Below, piece by piece: positions 7,919 to 16,751 of a DNA stretch of 64,000 nucleotides. A model generated the notes under the pieces. That model searched no databases, was not told the origin of the DNA, and saw only the letters and a program-made list of their open reading frames with translations. The stretch spans positions 1 to 64,000 of the forward strand of contig NZ_JACIEM010000001.1 in the NCBI RefSeq assembly GCF_014196845.1, read 5' to 3'. The position numbers and the translations under genes are program-made. This stretch comes from Aurantimonas endophytica. Its GTDB lineage: Bacteria; Pseudomonadota; Alphaproteobacteria; Rhizobiales; Rhizobiaceae. The first letter of the stretch is position 1. The number at the start of each line of letters is the position of its first letter.

Positions 7919-10396
7919 ATGGACATCTCCCGCCTCGGTATTGCCGTCGAAAGCCGGACGGTCGACGACGCCACACACGCGCTTGAGAAGTTCGTGCAGG
8001 TCTCAGGCAGCGCCGAACGTGCCGCCAAGGGCATGGGGAAAGAGACGACCACTGCGGGACGCGCCGCCGCCGCCGCAAATGACAACGCGGCCGGATCTGC
8101 GAATCGGGCAGCGATGGCCTACGGCAAGTGGGAGATGGCAGCACGCATGGTCGGCCGGGCCATCGGCCTCATCACGGCTGCACTCGCCACCGGTGCCCTT
8201 GCCCGATACGCCGACACATGGTCCGACATCAATGCGCGGGTTGCTCTGGCATCCGGCAGCACGGAAGCCGGCGCCGCGGTGATGGAGCGACTGGGCACCG
8301 TCGCCCGCCGCACCTATTCCGATCTGGCGAATACGGCCGAGAGCTACATCGGCAATGCCACGGCTCTACGCGAGCTCGGCTATTCGACGCTCCAGCAGCT
8401 CGATTACACCGAGGCGCTGAACCTCGCCCTGGTCGTCTCCGGTGCCCGGGCCGAGCGCGCCGCATCCGTGACTAATGCGCTGACGAAGGCGATGGCGGCG
8501 GGCAAGCTGTCCGGCGACGAGCTGAACACCGTGATCCAAACCGGCGGCCGTGTGGCCGAGGTTATCGCGGAGAAGATGGGCGTCACGGTCAACCAGCTTC
8601 GCCAACTTGGCGCTGATGGGAAGATCACCGGCGACATTATCTACACGTCGCTGACGGGCAACCTCGAGCTTCTGCAGGAGCAGGCCGAGAGCATGCCGGC
8701 GACGATCGGCGACGCCTTCACCCTGCTGCGCAATTCTCTGCTGGAGTGGATCGGCGGCATGGATCAGGCCACCGGCACGTCGGCACGACTGGCAGAGGCC
8801 ATCATCTACCTCGGCGACAATATCGGGGTGATAGCCCGGGTGGCCGCGGTGGCCGGCGTAGCGCTGGTGACTGCTTTCGCGCCCGCCATCCTCGCTGCCA
8901 TGGCCGCCGGTTTGATGGCGATCGGCACGGCTGGCGTCGCTGCGATGTCGGCGATCACCGTTGCCATCATGGCCAACCCATTCGGCGCCTTGGCTGTGGC
9001 CATCACGACGGTCATTACCGCGGTCTGGCTATTCCGAGACGAGATCAAGCAGGCGGTCGGCGTGGATGTTGCCGAGATCGTCAAGGGTACAGCAAACACC
9101 ATCGTCGGTCTCTTCGTCGGCGCCTACAACGCTGTTGTCGAGGCCTGGGGCAACCTTCCGACCTTCTTCAGCGCCATCGGCAAGCAGGCGTGGAACAGCT
9201 TCATTGCCGAATTCGAAAAGCCCGCATGGGAGATCGGCGGCAAGGTGATCGTTCCGGGCTTCGATCTGTCGGGGATGAAGGGTAGCCTGTCAGAGGCCGA
9301 GACGGCAGCTCTGGGCGGTGCCAAAGCCACAATGGTTCAGGCCACGAACACCGACTACTTCCCAGGATGGGGTGGGTCGGGCGGCGATAGCGCTCCTGAT
9401 GCTGCGGCGATCGAGGAACTGAACCGCCAGCTCAACGCCGTGAACGGCAACGCCGGGTCCGCCGGGGCTGCAATGGATGAGGCGGGCAAGAAGAGCGCCA
9501 AGGCAGCCGAGAAGGCCGCCAGGGAGGCGCAGAAGCTCTCGGACGCATACGCCGGCATCGTCACGGGTGCCGAGCGGCACATCGCCGCCTCTCGGGCAGA
9601 AGCGGCAGCCCTTGGGCAGACCGCGGAGCAGGCCGCAGCGCTGAAATATCAGACGGACATGCTCAACCAGGCGCGCGACGCCGGGATCAACCTCACGGCA
9701 GCGCAGACGGCCGAGTTGAACGCTCTCGGGTCTCAGATGGCCGCTACGGAGGCTGCGACGGCCAAAGCGAAGGAGCAGATGGAGTTCAACCGTGAGACGA
9801 CCCGCGGCTTCGTCGAGGACCTTCGCTACGGCCTGAACGCAGGCGAGGGGCTGTGGGGATCCTTCAAGAACGCCGCGCTCAATGCCCTCGACAGCATCAT
9901 CGACAGGATCCAGAACCAGCTCATCGACGCGCTGTTCAGTGCGGGTCAGGCTGGCGGCGGCGGCGGTGGCGGCGGCTTGCTAGGCGCGCTCACCGGTCTC
10001 CTTGGTGGCGGCTTCGGATCAGGCACGGTGTCCAGTGGTGCAACGGCGGCCATCATGGCCAACCCTTTCGGCGGATTCTTCGCCGACGGCGGAACGCTCG
10101 GCGCCGGCAAGTGGGGCATCGCCGGCGAGAACGGTCCGGAGATCATCAAGGGGCCGGCGCAGGTCATCCCGAACCACCAGATGCCGCGGGTGCGGTCGGC
10201 AGCGAATGATGGGGGGCCAATCCAACTGGAAGTCACGTGGAGCGCATCGGTCGACACTAACGGCAATCTGATGCCGTTCGTTGAAGCCGTCTCGACTAAG
10301 GCCGCGGAGCAGGGCCGGGATCAGGCAGTTCGGATCGTCCACAAGGGTCTTCCCGACATGATCGGTGACGCCAAGCGCCGAGGTACGACACGTTGA
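7919..10396 (+). CDS. Phage tail tape measure protein
   Basis: An 825-residue protein. Residues about 70-270 form the tape measure N-domain (ARYADTWSDINARVALASGS, then SGDELNTVIQTGGRVAEV). Residues about 300-370 are strongly hydrophobic with several membrane-like helices, as expected for a protein that may help DNA cross the inner membrane. A helical Ala-rich middle follows. The end carries GFFADGGTLGAGKWGIAGE, a common tape measure C-terminal motif. Its length sets tail length; at roughly 0.15 nm per residue the tail would be about 120 nm (inference). Confidence 0.9.
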   Translation: MDISRLGIAVESRTVDDATHALEKFVQVSGSAERAAKGMGKETTTAGRAAAAANDNAAGSANRAAMAYGKWEMAARMVGRAIGLITAALATGALARYADTWSDINARVALASGSTEAGAAVMERLGTVARRTYSDLANTAESYIGNATALRELGYSTLQQLDYTEALNLALVVSGARAERAASVTNALTKAMAAGKLSGDELNTVIQTGGRVAEVIAEKMGVTVNQLRQLGADGKITGDIIYTSLTGNLELLQEQAESMPATIGDAFTLLRNSLLEWIGGMDQATGTSARLAEAIIYLGDNIGVIARVAAVAGVALVTAFAPAILAAMAAGLMAIGTAGVAAMSAITVAIMANPFGALAVAITTVITAVWLFRDEIKQAVGVDVAEIVKGTANTIVGLFVGAYNAVVEAWGNLPTFFSAIGKQAWNSFIAEFEKPAWEIGGKVIVPGFDLSGMKGSLSEAETAALGGAKATMVQATNTDYFPGWGGSGGDSAPDAAAIEELNRQLNAVNGNAGSAGAAMDEAGKKSAKAAEKAAREAQKLSDAYAGIVTGAERHIAASRAEAAALGQTAEQAAALKYQTDMLNQARDAGINLTAAQTAELNALGSQMAATEAATAKAKEQMEFNRETTRGFVEDLRYGLNAGEGLWGSFKNAALNALDSIIDRIQNQLIDALFSAGQAGGGGGGGGLLGALTGLLGGGFGSGTVSSGATAAIMANPFGGFFADGGTLGAGKWGIAGENGPEIIKGPAQVIPNHQMPRVRSAANDGGPIQLEVTWSASVDTNGNLMPFVEAVSTKAAEQGRDQAVRIVHKGLPDMIGDAKRRGTTR

Positions 10397-11010
10397 CCAC
10401 CTTTCCCCGCCTTCTCCCGGTCGTGGGCTGGGCCGATATCGACTTTCGGCTTGAGCGATCGGTGTCGCATTCCCGCTCGGGAAATCGGCTGACGAACATT
10501 ATCGAGGTCGCAGATCCCCTGTGGATGGTGACGCTCAAGACGGGGCTGATCCGCCGGGATCCGTTCACGGAAGTCGAGGCATGGTGGCACTCGCTCAGGG
10601 GCGGCCTTCGCAGCGTCCTCTTCTATCATCCCGCATGGCCGGGGCCGCGCTCAAACCGGGGCAACTTGGCGCCAGCGCAGACGGTGGGCGCGGTGGCGTC
10701 CATCACCAACAGCAACACGGTGTCTGCCACCGGCCTGAACGCCGGGCTGGTGATCAGCCGCGGCGACTATGTGACGTTCTACAATGGATACTTCCATGTG
10801 GCCCAAGTCACGGACACGTCGGGCGCCGGCACCACTCGCACGATCGAGTTCGAGCCGGCCTTTCCCCCGGGCTCAGCCTTCACAGGCGCCGGGGTCTATT
10901 TCGACCGGATCAACCTCTACATGCGCCCGGTCGCGGGGTCGTTTGAAAAGTCTGGCGACACGCTGTTCTACCAAGCCTCATTCGACCTGATCGAGACGAG
11001 ACTGCCATGA
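10393..11010 (+). CDS. Distal tail protein
   Basis: A 205-residue protein starting at a TTG that overlaps the tape measure stop (TTGA). The N-terminus (FPRLLPVVGWADIDFRLERS, then MVTLKTGLIRRDPFTEVEAW) follows the pattern of short tail-tip proteins that lie between the tape measure and gpJ-like genes in gene-transfer-agent-like and alphaproteobacterial siphophage tails. It probably forms the distal tail ring. Exact family not certain. Confidence 0.7.
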   Translation: MTTFPRLLPVVGWADIDFRLERSVSHSRSGNRLTNIIEVADPLWMVTLKTGLIRRDPFTEVEAWWHSLRGGLRSVLFYHPAWPGPRSNRGNLAPAQTVGAVASITNSNTVSATGLNAGLVISRGDYVTFYNGYFHVAQVTDTSGAGTTRTIEFEPAFPPGSAFTGAGVYFDRINLYMRPVAGSFEKSGDTLFYQASFDLIETRLP

Positions 11011-11579
11011 GGTCGCTTAACGCAGACACACTGGCACTACTCGACCAAGGCAAGGCTGTCATCCGCGGCATGATCCGCTTTGATTTCGGCACCGGCATTT
11101 ACTGCTTCTGGAATGGTTCGGCGCCGTTCGAGTTCGAGGGGCGAACCTACCTGCCAGGCGGCGTCATCGAGGTCGAGGACATCCAGGGCAGCTACGGCGC
11201 CGAGGCGGTCGGACTCACCCTCCGCCTGGCGGAGGCGCCAGCCGATGGCCTGACGCCGGCAGTGCTCGCGACGATCGAGCAGGAAGACTACCACCAGCGG
11301 CCGGTCACCATCTCGGATGCGTACTTCCACCCGGACACGGGCGCGCTGCTCTTCGTTGAGCCGGTCTATCGCGGCCTAGTAGACGTCGTCACGCACGACG
11401 CGGGCGAGGAATCGGCGCTGGTGATCCAGTGCGAGAGCCGGGCGCTGGACAACGTGAAGCCGGGCTTCCGGGTTCGCTCGACGGCCGACCAGCAGTCGGT
11501 ATGGCCGGGCGACCGGTTCTATGAACATGCCGAGGTGTCAGGCAAGCAAGAGATCTTCTGGGGGAGGGACAAGCCATGA
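11007..11579 (+). CDS. Phage tail tip/hub protein (DUF2163-like)
   Basis: A 190-residue protein. MRFDF-type opening followed by YLPGGVIEVEDIQGSYGAEA and later ESALVIQCESRALDNVKPGF resembles the DUF2163/BR0599-type baseplate hub proteins of alphaproteobacterial phages and gene transfer agents. It overlaps the genes on both sides by 4 bases, so the three tail-tip genes are translationally coupled. Confidence 0.65.
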   Translation: MRSLNADTLALLDQGKAVIRGMIRFDFGTGIYCFWNGSAPFEFEGRTYLPGGVIEVEDIQGSYGAEAVGLTLRLAEAPADGLTPAVLATIEQEDYHQRPVTISDAYFHPDTGALLFVEPVYRGLVDVVTHDAGEESALVIQCESRALDNVKPGFRVRSTADQQSVWPGDRFYEHAEVSGKQEIFWGRDKP

Positions 11580-11980
11580 CCCGCGTCCCCGAATGGGAAC
11601 AGGCGCTTGTGCGCGCGATCGAGAAGCACGCGACCCTGCCGTTTGCCTGGGGCGTCTCGGACTGCGGCTATCTCGCAACGGATTGTATCGAGGCCGTCAC
11701 CGGATCGCTGCCGTTCAAGAAGTTCCGCGGCTACAAGACAGAGGTAGGCGCGGCCAAGAAGCTGCTAAGGGCCGGCTTCAACGACATCGGCGACCTGTTC
11801 GCGTCGGCCTATGAGCCCATCCCACCTGCGATGGCGCAGCGCGGCGATGTCGGAACGATCGAGCGTGACGGCAAGGTCGGAGCCGCGGTCGTTACCTCCT
11901 TCGGCGTCGCTATCAAGACCGAGCACGGCGTCGGCTACGAGCCGATCACGGCGCTCTCCCGAGCCTTTCGCATCGGATAA
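11576..11980 (+). CDS. NlpC/P60-like (DUF6950) tail-tip protein, putative peptidoglycan hydrolase
   Basis: A 134-residue protein. PFAWGVSDCGYLATDCIEAV at about residues 23-42 gives the Cys nucleophile context of NlpC/P60-type cysteine peptidases. Small DUF6950 proteins in exactly this place, just before gpJ, are thought to open the cell wall during DNA injection. The expected downstream His is not clear (candidate in KTEHGVGYEPI), so catalysis is inferred. Confidence 0.75.
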   Translation: MTRVPEWEQALVRAIEKHATLPFAWGVSDCGYLATDCIEAVTGSLPFKKFRGYKTEVGAAKKLLRAGFNDIGDLFASAYEPIPPAMAQRGDVGTIERDGKVGAAVVTSFGVAIKTEHGVGYEPITALSRAFRIG

Positions 11981-11983
11981 TCC

Positions 11984-14641
11984 ATGCCTTTCATCGCACC
12001 AGCCATCGCGGCCATTGGCGCCGCCGTCACCGGCATTGCGTCCTTCGTCGGCGGGCTCGGCGTCGTCGGCCAGGCGCTGCTCGGCATCGGGCTCAACTTC
12101 GCTGTCAATGCGCTCCGGGGCGATCAGCAACAGCAGGCCGTCACAGGCACGCAGTTGCAGGTGCAGTATGGCGCCGATCGGCCGCGCGAGATCGCAGTCG
12201 GGCTCGTCGCCGTCGCCGGACACGACGTCTACACGAACACCTACGGCCCATCGAACAAGTACATGCAGAAGGTGTTCGTGCTGTCGGACTTTCCGGTCAC
12301 GGCGCTGACGCGGATCGCTGTCAACGGCGAGTGGCGGACGATCAACTGGGGCAATGTCGAGGGCCGCGGGGCGCAGGTCACCGGGTTCGACGGCGACGTG
12401 CTGCGCATCCGGTTCTACGACGGGCGGCACACCGCGCTGCAGGCGGCCGAGTTCGGCGAGCACGGTCTGGTCGGATCGTCCAACCCGGCCGGGCGGTGGA
12501 CGGCGGAGCACGTCGGGAAGAGCACGGCCTTCGTCGTCATCAATGCCCGCTTCGACGACGAGGAGATGGCCTCGCTGCCGCAGTTCCTGTTTGAGTTTCA
12601 GGGGGCGCCGCTCTACGACCCGCGCAAGGATACGACATCCGGCGGCGCCGGGGCGCATCGCTGGAACGACGTCGCGACATGGGAGTATTCCGAGAACCCG
12701 ATCGTCCAGGCCTACAACTACGAGCGCGGGTTCTTCGCCAACGGCCAGTTGCTCGTGGGCAAGGGCGTGCCGGAGATCGACCTTCCCGCCGCCCCATGGA
12801 TGTCGGCCGCCAATGTCTGCGATGAGAGCACGCCGACACGGGCGTTCCGCTACAGGGCAGGGGCGTTGTTCTCGACCAGCGATGGGGTGACGCATTCGGA
12901 CAACCTGGCGCCCGTCCTCGAGGCCTGCAGCGGCGGCCTGTTCTATCTGGTCGACGGCGACCATCCGATCGTCGGCGCCAACCAGCCGGTGGTCGCGACG
13001 CTCACCGACGACGACATCATCGTCGGCTCTCCGCGGCAGTTCCGCGCCAAGCGGCGTTCGGATCTCGTCAACACGGTCTTCGGCACCTACAACTCGCCGG
13101 ACGATCTGTGGGCGGCGACCTCCTACGATCCGCGGTCTTCGGCCGAGGCTCTTGCCGCCGATCGCGAGCGGCACGCCAAGGCGCTGAACTTCGGCGCCGT
13201 GTTCCTCGCCAGCCAGGCGTCGGACCTTGCCGAGGCGGCGCTGCGCCGGGCACGCTACCAGGCGTCCGAGACAATCATCGTCCGGCCACGGTGGATCGTG
13301 CTCGAGCCGGGCGACTGGATCTCGCTCGCCAGCGCCCGCTACGGCACGCGGACCTATCAGGTGGTTGGGCGCTCGCTGGGCGCGCTGAACGCCAACGGCG
13401 CCCGCAACGTGACGCTGACGCTGGATGAGGTCGGCAACGGCATCTATGACAGCTCCATCGTCATCCCGGAGCGGCCGGTGCGGATCGCGCCTGCTTTCCC
13501 GGTGCGGCTGTCGACGCTGCAGGGCTTCCTCGCCTACGCGAGCCAGGTCACCAGCGAGTCGGGCAGGGCGCTGCCGGCCATCACGGTGCAGTGGGATCTG
13601 ATCGACGACGTGACGGTCGACTCCGTCCTGATCGAATACTGGAAGTCGGACGATCCGACGCGGCGCATCCAGGCGAACTTCGAAAGGGCGTCGGTCACCG
13701 GCGTCGTCGCCGAGGGGCTGGTGCCGCGCACCTCCTACACGCTGCAGGGCACGGTGGTAACCAACCCGCCGCGGAACACGTTCTTCTCGGCGCCGCAGAT
13801 CGTCACGACGCTGACGGAAGACCTGGCGGCGGAGCTTGCCGATCTGCAGGAGGATATTCAGGAGATCCTGCGGTTCGGGCCGGAGAGCCTCGGGAAGCTT
13901 GAGGAACTGCTGGAAGGACTGGCGGCGACCATCGCCACAACCAACGTGGTTCAGCACAGCGAGGCAGAGAGCGCCAGCGCCGCTATCATCGAGGAACGGA
14001 CGACGCGGGCGACCGAGACCGAGGCACTTGCCCGTCGGACGGACGGCGTGGTGGCAACCCTCACGGATGTTGAGACGAAGGTCACCGGGACTGCTCAGGC
14101 CGTCACCACCCTTGAAGGGCGAGTGACAAGCGCCGAGGGAACGGTCACCGCGGCGGCAAGCGCTGTGACGGCTGCAACCGCTCGGATCGACAATGCCGAG
14201 GGGGTGGCGCTCGGAGCCGCGAGTGCCGTCAACTCTCTCAGCGCGACGGTGACGCAGAACACCAGTTCCATCACCGCTCAGGCAGCCCTCATCAACGGCG
14301 TTCAGGCGACTGTGGACGGGGTCTCCGCCAATGGCCTGTTCTCTGTCGACGCAATCGCCGGGGACGGCATCGGCAGCGTCCGCATGGCGCTGTTCGCGCG
14401 GGTCAACGACAGCGTCGGCTATGTCGACTCCGGCCTCTACATCGATGTCACCGGAGGCGTCGGAACGGTCCTCATTCAAGCCAACCGCTTCATCGTCACG
14501 GACGGCAGCGCATCCACCTATCCTTTCGTTATCCAGGGCGGCGTGGTGAAGCTGGCGATTGCCCGGTTCCAGCAGCTCGTCTCCGACAACGGCAAGATGG
14601 TCATCGACGGTTCGGGCGGGACGATCTCGATCTATGACTAG
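11984..14641 (+). CDS. Tail tip attachment protein (gpJ-like host specificity protein)
   Basis: An 885-residue protein. The start is a hydrophobic glycine-rich segment (residues 5-45). The middle (about 150-480) is the hub-like central part with YSENPIVQAYNYERGFFANG and the REXHAKALNFG-type helix. Fibronectin-like strands follow at about 510-610. Residues about 620-770 are a long Ala/Thr/Glu coiled coil. The final about 110 residues form a beta-rich tip. The protein is the central tail fibre that meets the host receptor. A 904-residue frame on the other strand is an artefact. Confidence 0.85.
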   Translation: MPFIAPAIAAIGAAVTGIASFVGGLGVVGQALLGIGLNFAVNALRGDQQQQAVTGTQLQVQYGADRPREIAVGLVAVAGHDVYTNTYGPSNKYMQKVFVLSDFPVTALTRIAVNGEWRTINWGNVEGRGAQVTGFDGDVLRIRFYDGRHTALQAAEFGEHGLVGSSNPAGRWTAEHVGKSTAFVVINARFDDEEMASLPQFLFEFQGAPLYDPRKDTTSGGAGAHRWNDVATWEYSENPIVQAYNYERGFFANGQLLVGKGVPEIDLPAAPWMSAANVCDESTPTRAFRYRAGALFSTSDGVTHSDNLAPVLEACSGGLFYLVDGDHPIVGANQPVVATLTDDDIIVGSPRQFRAKRRSDLVNTVFGTYNSPDDLWAATSYDPRSSAEALAADRERHAKALNFGAVFLASQASDLAEAALRRARYQASETIIVRPRWIVLEPGDWISLASARYGTRTYQVVGRSLGALNANGARNVTLTLDEVGNGIYDSSIVIPERPVRIAPAFPVRLSTLQGFLAYASQVTSESGRALPAITVQWDLIDDVTVDSVLIEYWKSDDPTRRIQANFERASVTGVVAEGLVPRTSYTLQGTVVTNPPRNTFFSAPQIVTTLTEDLAAELADLQEDIQEILRFGPESLGKLEELLEGLAATIATTNVVQHSEAESASAAIIEERTTRATETEALARRTDGVVATLTDVETKVTGTAQAVTTLEGRVTSAEGTVTAAASAVTAATARIDNAEGVALGAASAVNSLSATVTQNTSSITAQAALINGVQATVDGVSANGLFSVDAIAGDGIGSVRMALFARVNDSVGYVDSGLYIDVTGGVGTVLIQANRFIVTDGSASTYPFVIQGGVVKLAIARFQQLVSDNGKMVIDGSGGTISIYD

Positions 14642-15053
14642 GGGGGTCTACATCGCGCCCGATCGGATCGTGCTGAGCCTGGCCGGGTTTGAGGCCGGGC
14701 CGGCGACCCCGATGGACGGGAAACTGTTCGACAGCGCATGGCCGTCCACGGCGCTCGTCCTCGCGAGGGGGCTCTATATCGACCCCACCCCTTCGAACGG
14801 CCCTCCGAACTACCCTGCCTACACGACCGCCTCCAGCCTCCACGTCATTGGCATCCCGACCTTTCCGTTCCCGATCGTCTTCACCGCCATCACTGTGGGA
14901 ACGACGGCGTTCTCGTACGCTGCCGGGGCTTTCTCGGTAGACGGCTGGGTCATCTACCCGGATCAGGTCCAGAAAGCCCGGAGAACGTTGGTAGACGGCG
15001 GCGTCACCTACTACTCACAGGAGAGCTTCTTCTGGATGGTTCTGAAGGGGTGA
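14634..15053 (+). CDS. Tail-tip accessory protein A of a three-gene set
   Basis: A 139-residue protein starting at an ATG 8 bases inside the gpJ-like gene. Its N-terminus (GVYIAPDRIVLSLAGFEA, then DGKLFDSAW) reappears in altered form in the genes at 15,057 and 15,579. It is rich in beta-forming aromatic residues. Position after gpJ suggests a virion fibre-tip or receptor-related part. No named family. Confidence 0.65.
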   Translation: MTRGVYIAPDRIVLSLAGFEAGPATPMDGKLFDSAWPSTALVLARGLYIDPTPSNGPPNYPAYTTASSLHVIGIPTFPFPIVFTAITVGTTAFSYAAGAFSVDGWVIYPDQVQKARRTLVDGGVTYYSQESFFWMVLKG

Positions 15054-15056
15054 TCC

Positions 15057-15572
15057 TTGCCTAAACGAATGCGATTGGGGCTGAAGCCCAACGGCACGTA
15101 CGGGATCCGCATCTCCTCGCCCGGGACCGATGTCGACAATCCGGCTTCACCGGCGATCTTCGACTCTGACAGTCTCTACGCGCAGAAGCTGTTCTCGGCA
15201 TACGTTGGCATCGGCCAGAGCGTATCATATCAGTTCCAGCAAGTCGGGGGGATCATCGGCTTTGGCTATTACTTGGCCCAATACAGTTTCTCGGGGACGT
15301 ACATGTTCCCCTATGCGCTGCCCTTCCTCCCGGTGGCGATGGTCTACTACGATTATCACGATCAGCAGATTGCCGCGCCGCGAGCGCTCTTTACGGGGCG
15401 CGGTTTTCATCAGACCAGCGTCATGGATGTGGTCTACACGCCCTCTACAGATCGCGTCGTGTTTTCGGGATCGTTTGCCCAGATCGGCCCTATCCAGCAG
15501 GACCCTGCGCCCCCGAACGACTTCCAGATGTACGGCGCCTACGTGAGCGTCCTCAACATCCCGATCGGCTGA
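15057..15572 (+). CDS. Tail-tip accessory protein B of a three-gene set
   Basis: A 171-residue protein starting at a TTG three bases after the previous stop. The opening region (TYGIRISSPGTDVDNPASPA, then LF) follows the same scheme as its neighbours: arginine-Ile/Val-Ser-Pro-Gly-x-Asp, then Ala/Pro, then LF. The rest is Tyr/Phe-rich beta sequence (FPYALPFLPVAMVYYDYHDQ). Function unknown. Confidence 0.65.
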   Translation: MPKRMRLGLKPNGTYGIRISSPGTDVDNPASPAIFDSDSLYAQKLFSAYVGIGQSVSYQFQQVGGIIGFGYYLAQYSFSGTYMFPYALPFLPVAMVYYDYHDQQIAAPRALFTGRGFHQTSVMDVVYTPSTDRVVFSGSFAQIGPIQQDPAPPNDFQMYGAYVSVLNIPIG

Positions 15573-15578
15573 GGTCGA

Positions 15579-15902
15579 ATGGCCAGACGCGTTTACCTTG
15601 CCCCCGGGCTGATCCGGGTGTCCGCTCCTGGTTACGATGCGGCATCGGCGCCGATCCAGGGGCTGCTGTTTTCCGAGGCCTTCGGCAGCCTCCTTGATGC
15701 AACCGACCTGTACGTCTCAGTGGTGGCAGACCAGATGACCGGCGTTGCGCTTCCAGTACCGGGGCGGGTTCCGCCGATCCTCGTCCTCAACAACGGCGGC
15801 GCCCGGTACATGTTTATCAATACGGAACTGACGGCCCTCTTCATCTTCGGGCAAGTGACAGGAACCGCTCACATCCGGGTATTCAGCGGCAGGCTCTTTT
15901 GA
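15579..15902 (+). CDS. Tail-tip accessory protein C of a three-gene set
   Basis: A 107-residue protein (RRVYLAPGLIRVSAPGYDAA, then GLLFSEAFGS), clearly related at the N-terminus to the protein at 14,634. The rest is short and beta-rich. Its stop overlaps the next ATG (TGATG). Likely part of the tail tip. Confidence 0.65.
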   Translation: MARRVYLAPGLIRVSAPGYDAASAPIQGLLFSEAFGSLLDATDLYVSVVADQMTGVALPVPGRVPPILVLNNGGARYMFINTELTALFIFGQVTGTAHIRVFSGRLF

Positions 15903-16357
15903 TGGCTGACATTCTTTACAATCGCGAAGAGACCTTGCTCGGCTACAACGTCGTCTTGGCGAAAGACGACGGGCGTCCGTACTTGAGCCCCGGCAAGCCA
16001 TTCGTCCAAGGGTATCTGGACCGGCTTCGCGCCAACGGCGACCGGCTCGGCATCGTGCCGGAAGACGTGCCCATGAACGAAGTGTTCGGCGGCATGTGGC
16101 TTCCAGGCGATCTGGAGCCGCTTGTGCCACGCCCGGCCATCACCGCGACGGTGTCGAAAGCCGCCATCCTCGCCGACGGCGCCGACAAGGCCGTGATCAG
16201 CGGCCTGCCCAAGCCCTGCGTCGTCCGCGTTGACGGCCAGTCCGTTGAGCGCAAGGGCGGGACGCTCACGCTGACAGCAGACGTACCGGGCACGTACCGG
16301 ATCGAGGTCGATCAGTGGCCCTACCTGCCGTGGTCGGTGGAGATCGTCGCCACATGA
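15902..16357 (+). CDS. Phage tail fibre-region protein
   Basis: A 151-residue protein (MADILYNREETLLGYNVVLA). The ATG overlaps the previous stop; a TTG three bases earlier is in the same frame but less likely. The second half (KAVISGLPKPCVVRVDGQSV, then GTYRIEVDQWPYLP) reads like a small beta-sandwich domain often found in tail accessory proteins. Coupled to the next gene. Function unknown. Confidence 0.65.
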   Translation: MADILYNREETLLGYNVVLAKDDGRPYLSPGKPFVQGYLDRLRANGDRLGIVPEDVPMNEVFGGMWLPGDLEPLVPRPAITATVSKAAILADGADKAVISGLPKPCVVRVDGQSVERKGGTLTLTADVPGTYRIEVDQWPYLPWSVEIVAT

Positions 16358-16710
16358 AGATGACGAAGGACATGGCGGCGTTCCGCGCCGTAGCGCAGGC
16401 GCGCCTCGACCAGATCTTCGCCGATCGCTACGCAGCCATCCTCGGCCCCCTGCAAGCGATCCATGAACGCAAGGCGGCAGAGGCGAGGCAGGTGATCGCA
16501 TCGGGCGTCACCTCGCTGCTGCTGGCGCCGGAGGCCAAGCGGCGCGGCCTCGACGAAAAGGCGCTCGCGGCGCAAGTGATGATCCGCGCCGACCGCCAGG
16601 CTGCGCAGATCGGCGCACTCGAGGCGGAGCGGCAGGACGCGCAGGCGGAGATCGCCGCAGCCGAGTCACCCGCCGAACTCGACAGCATCATCGCCGCCCA
16701 CGGCGGCTGA
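16354..16710 (+). CDS. Helical phage protein, possible tail fibre assembly factor
   Basis: A 118-residue, strongly helical and charged protein (MKMTKDMAAFRAVAQARLDQ, later QVMIRADRQAAQIGALEAER). Its ATG overlaps the stop of the previous gene. Together with the preceding gene it forms a pair directly before the large fibre gene, a usual position for fibre chaperones. Assignment is by position. Confidence 0.6.
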   Translation: MKMTKDMAAFRAVAQARLDQIFADRYAAILGPLQAIHERKAAEARQVIASGVTSLLLAPEAKRRGLDEKALAAQVMIRADRQAAQIGALEAERQDAQAEIAAAESPAELDSIIAAHGG

Positions 16711-16751
16711 CACTCTTCCACCATTCCCAGACATGACAGGAGCGCGGCCCC

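Noticed and set aside
11765-14479. 904-residue open frame opposite the gpJ-like gene
   Set aside because: The plus strand encodes a convincing gpJ-like protein. The antisense translation is a repetitive Arg/Asp/Val mixture without motifs, as expected for the mirrored frame of a high-GC gene.
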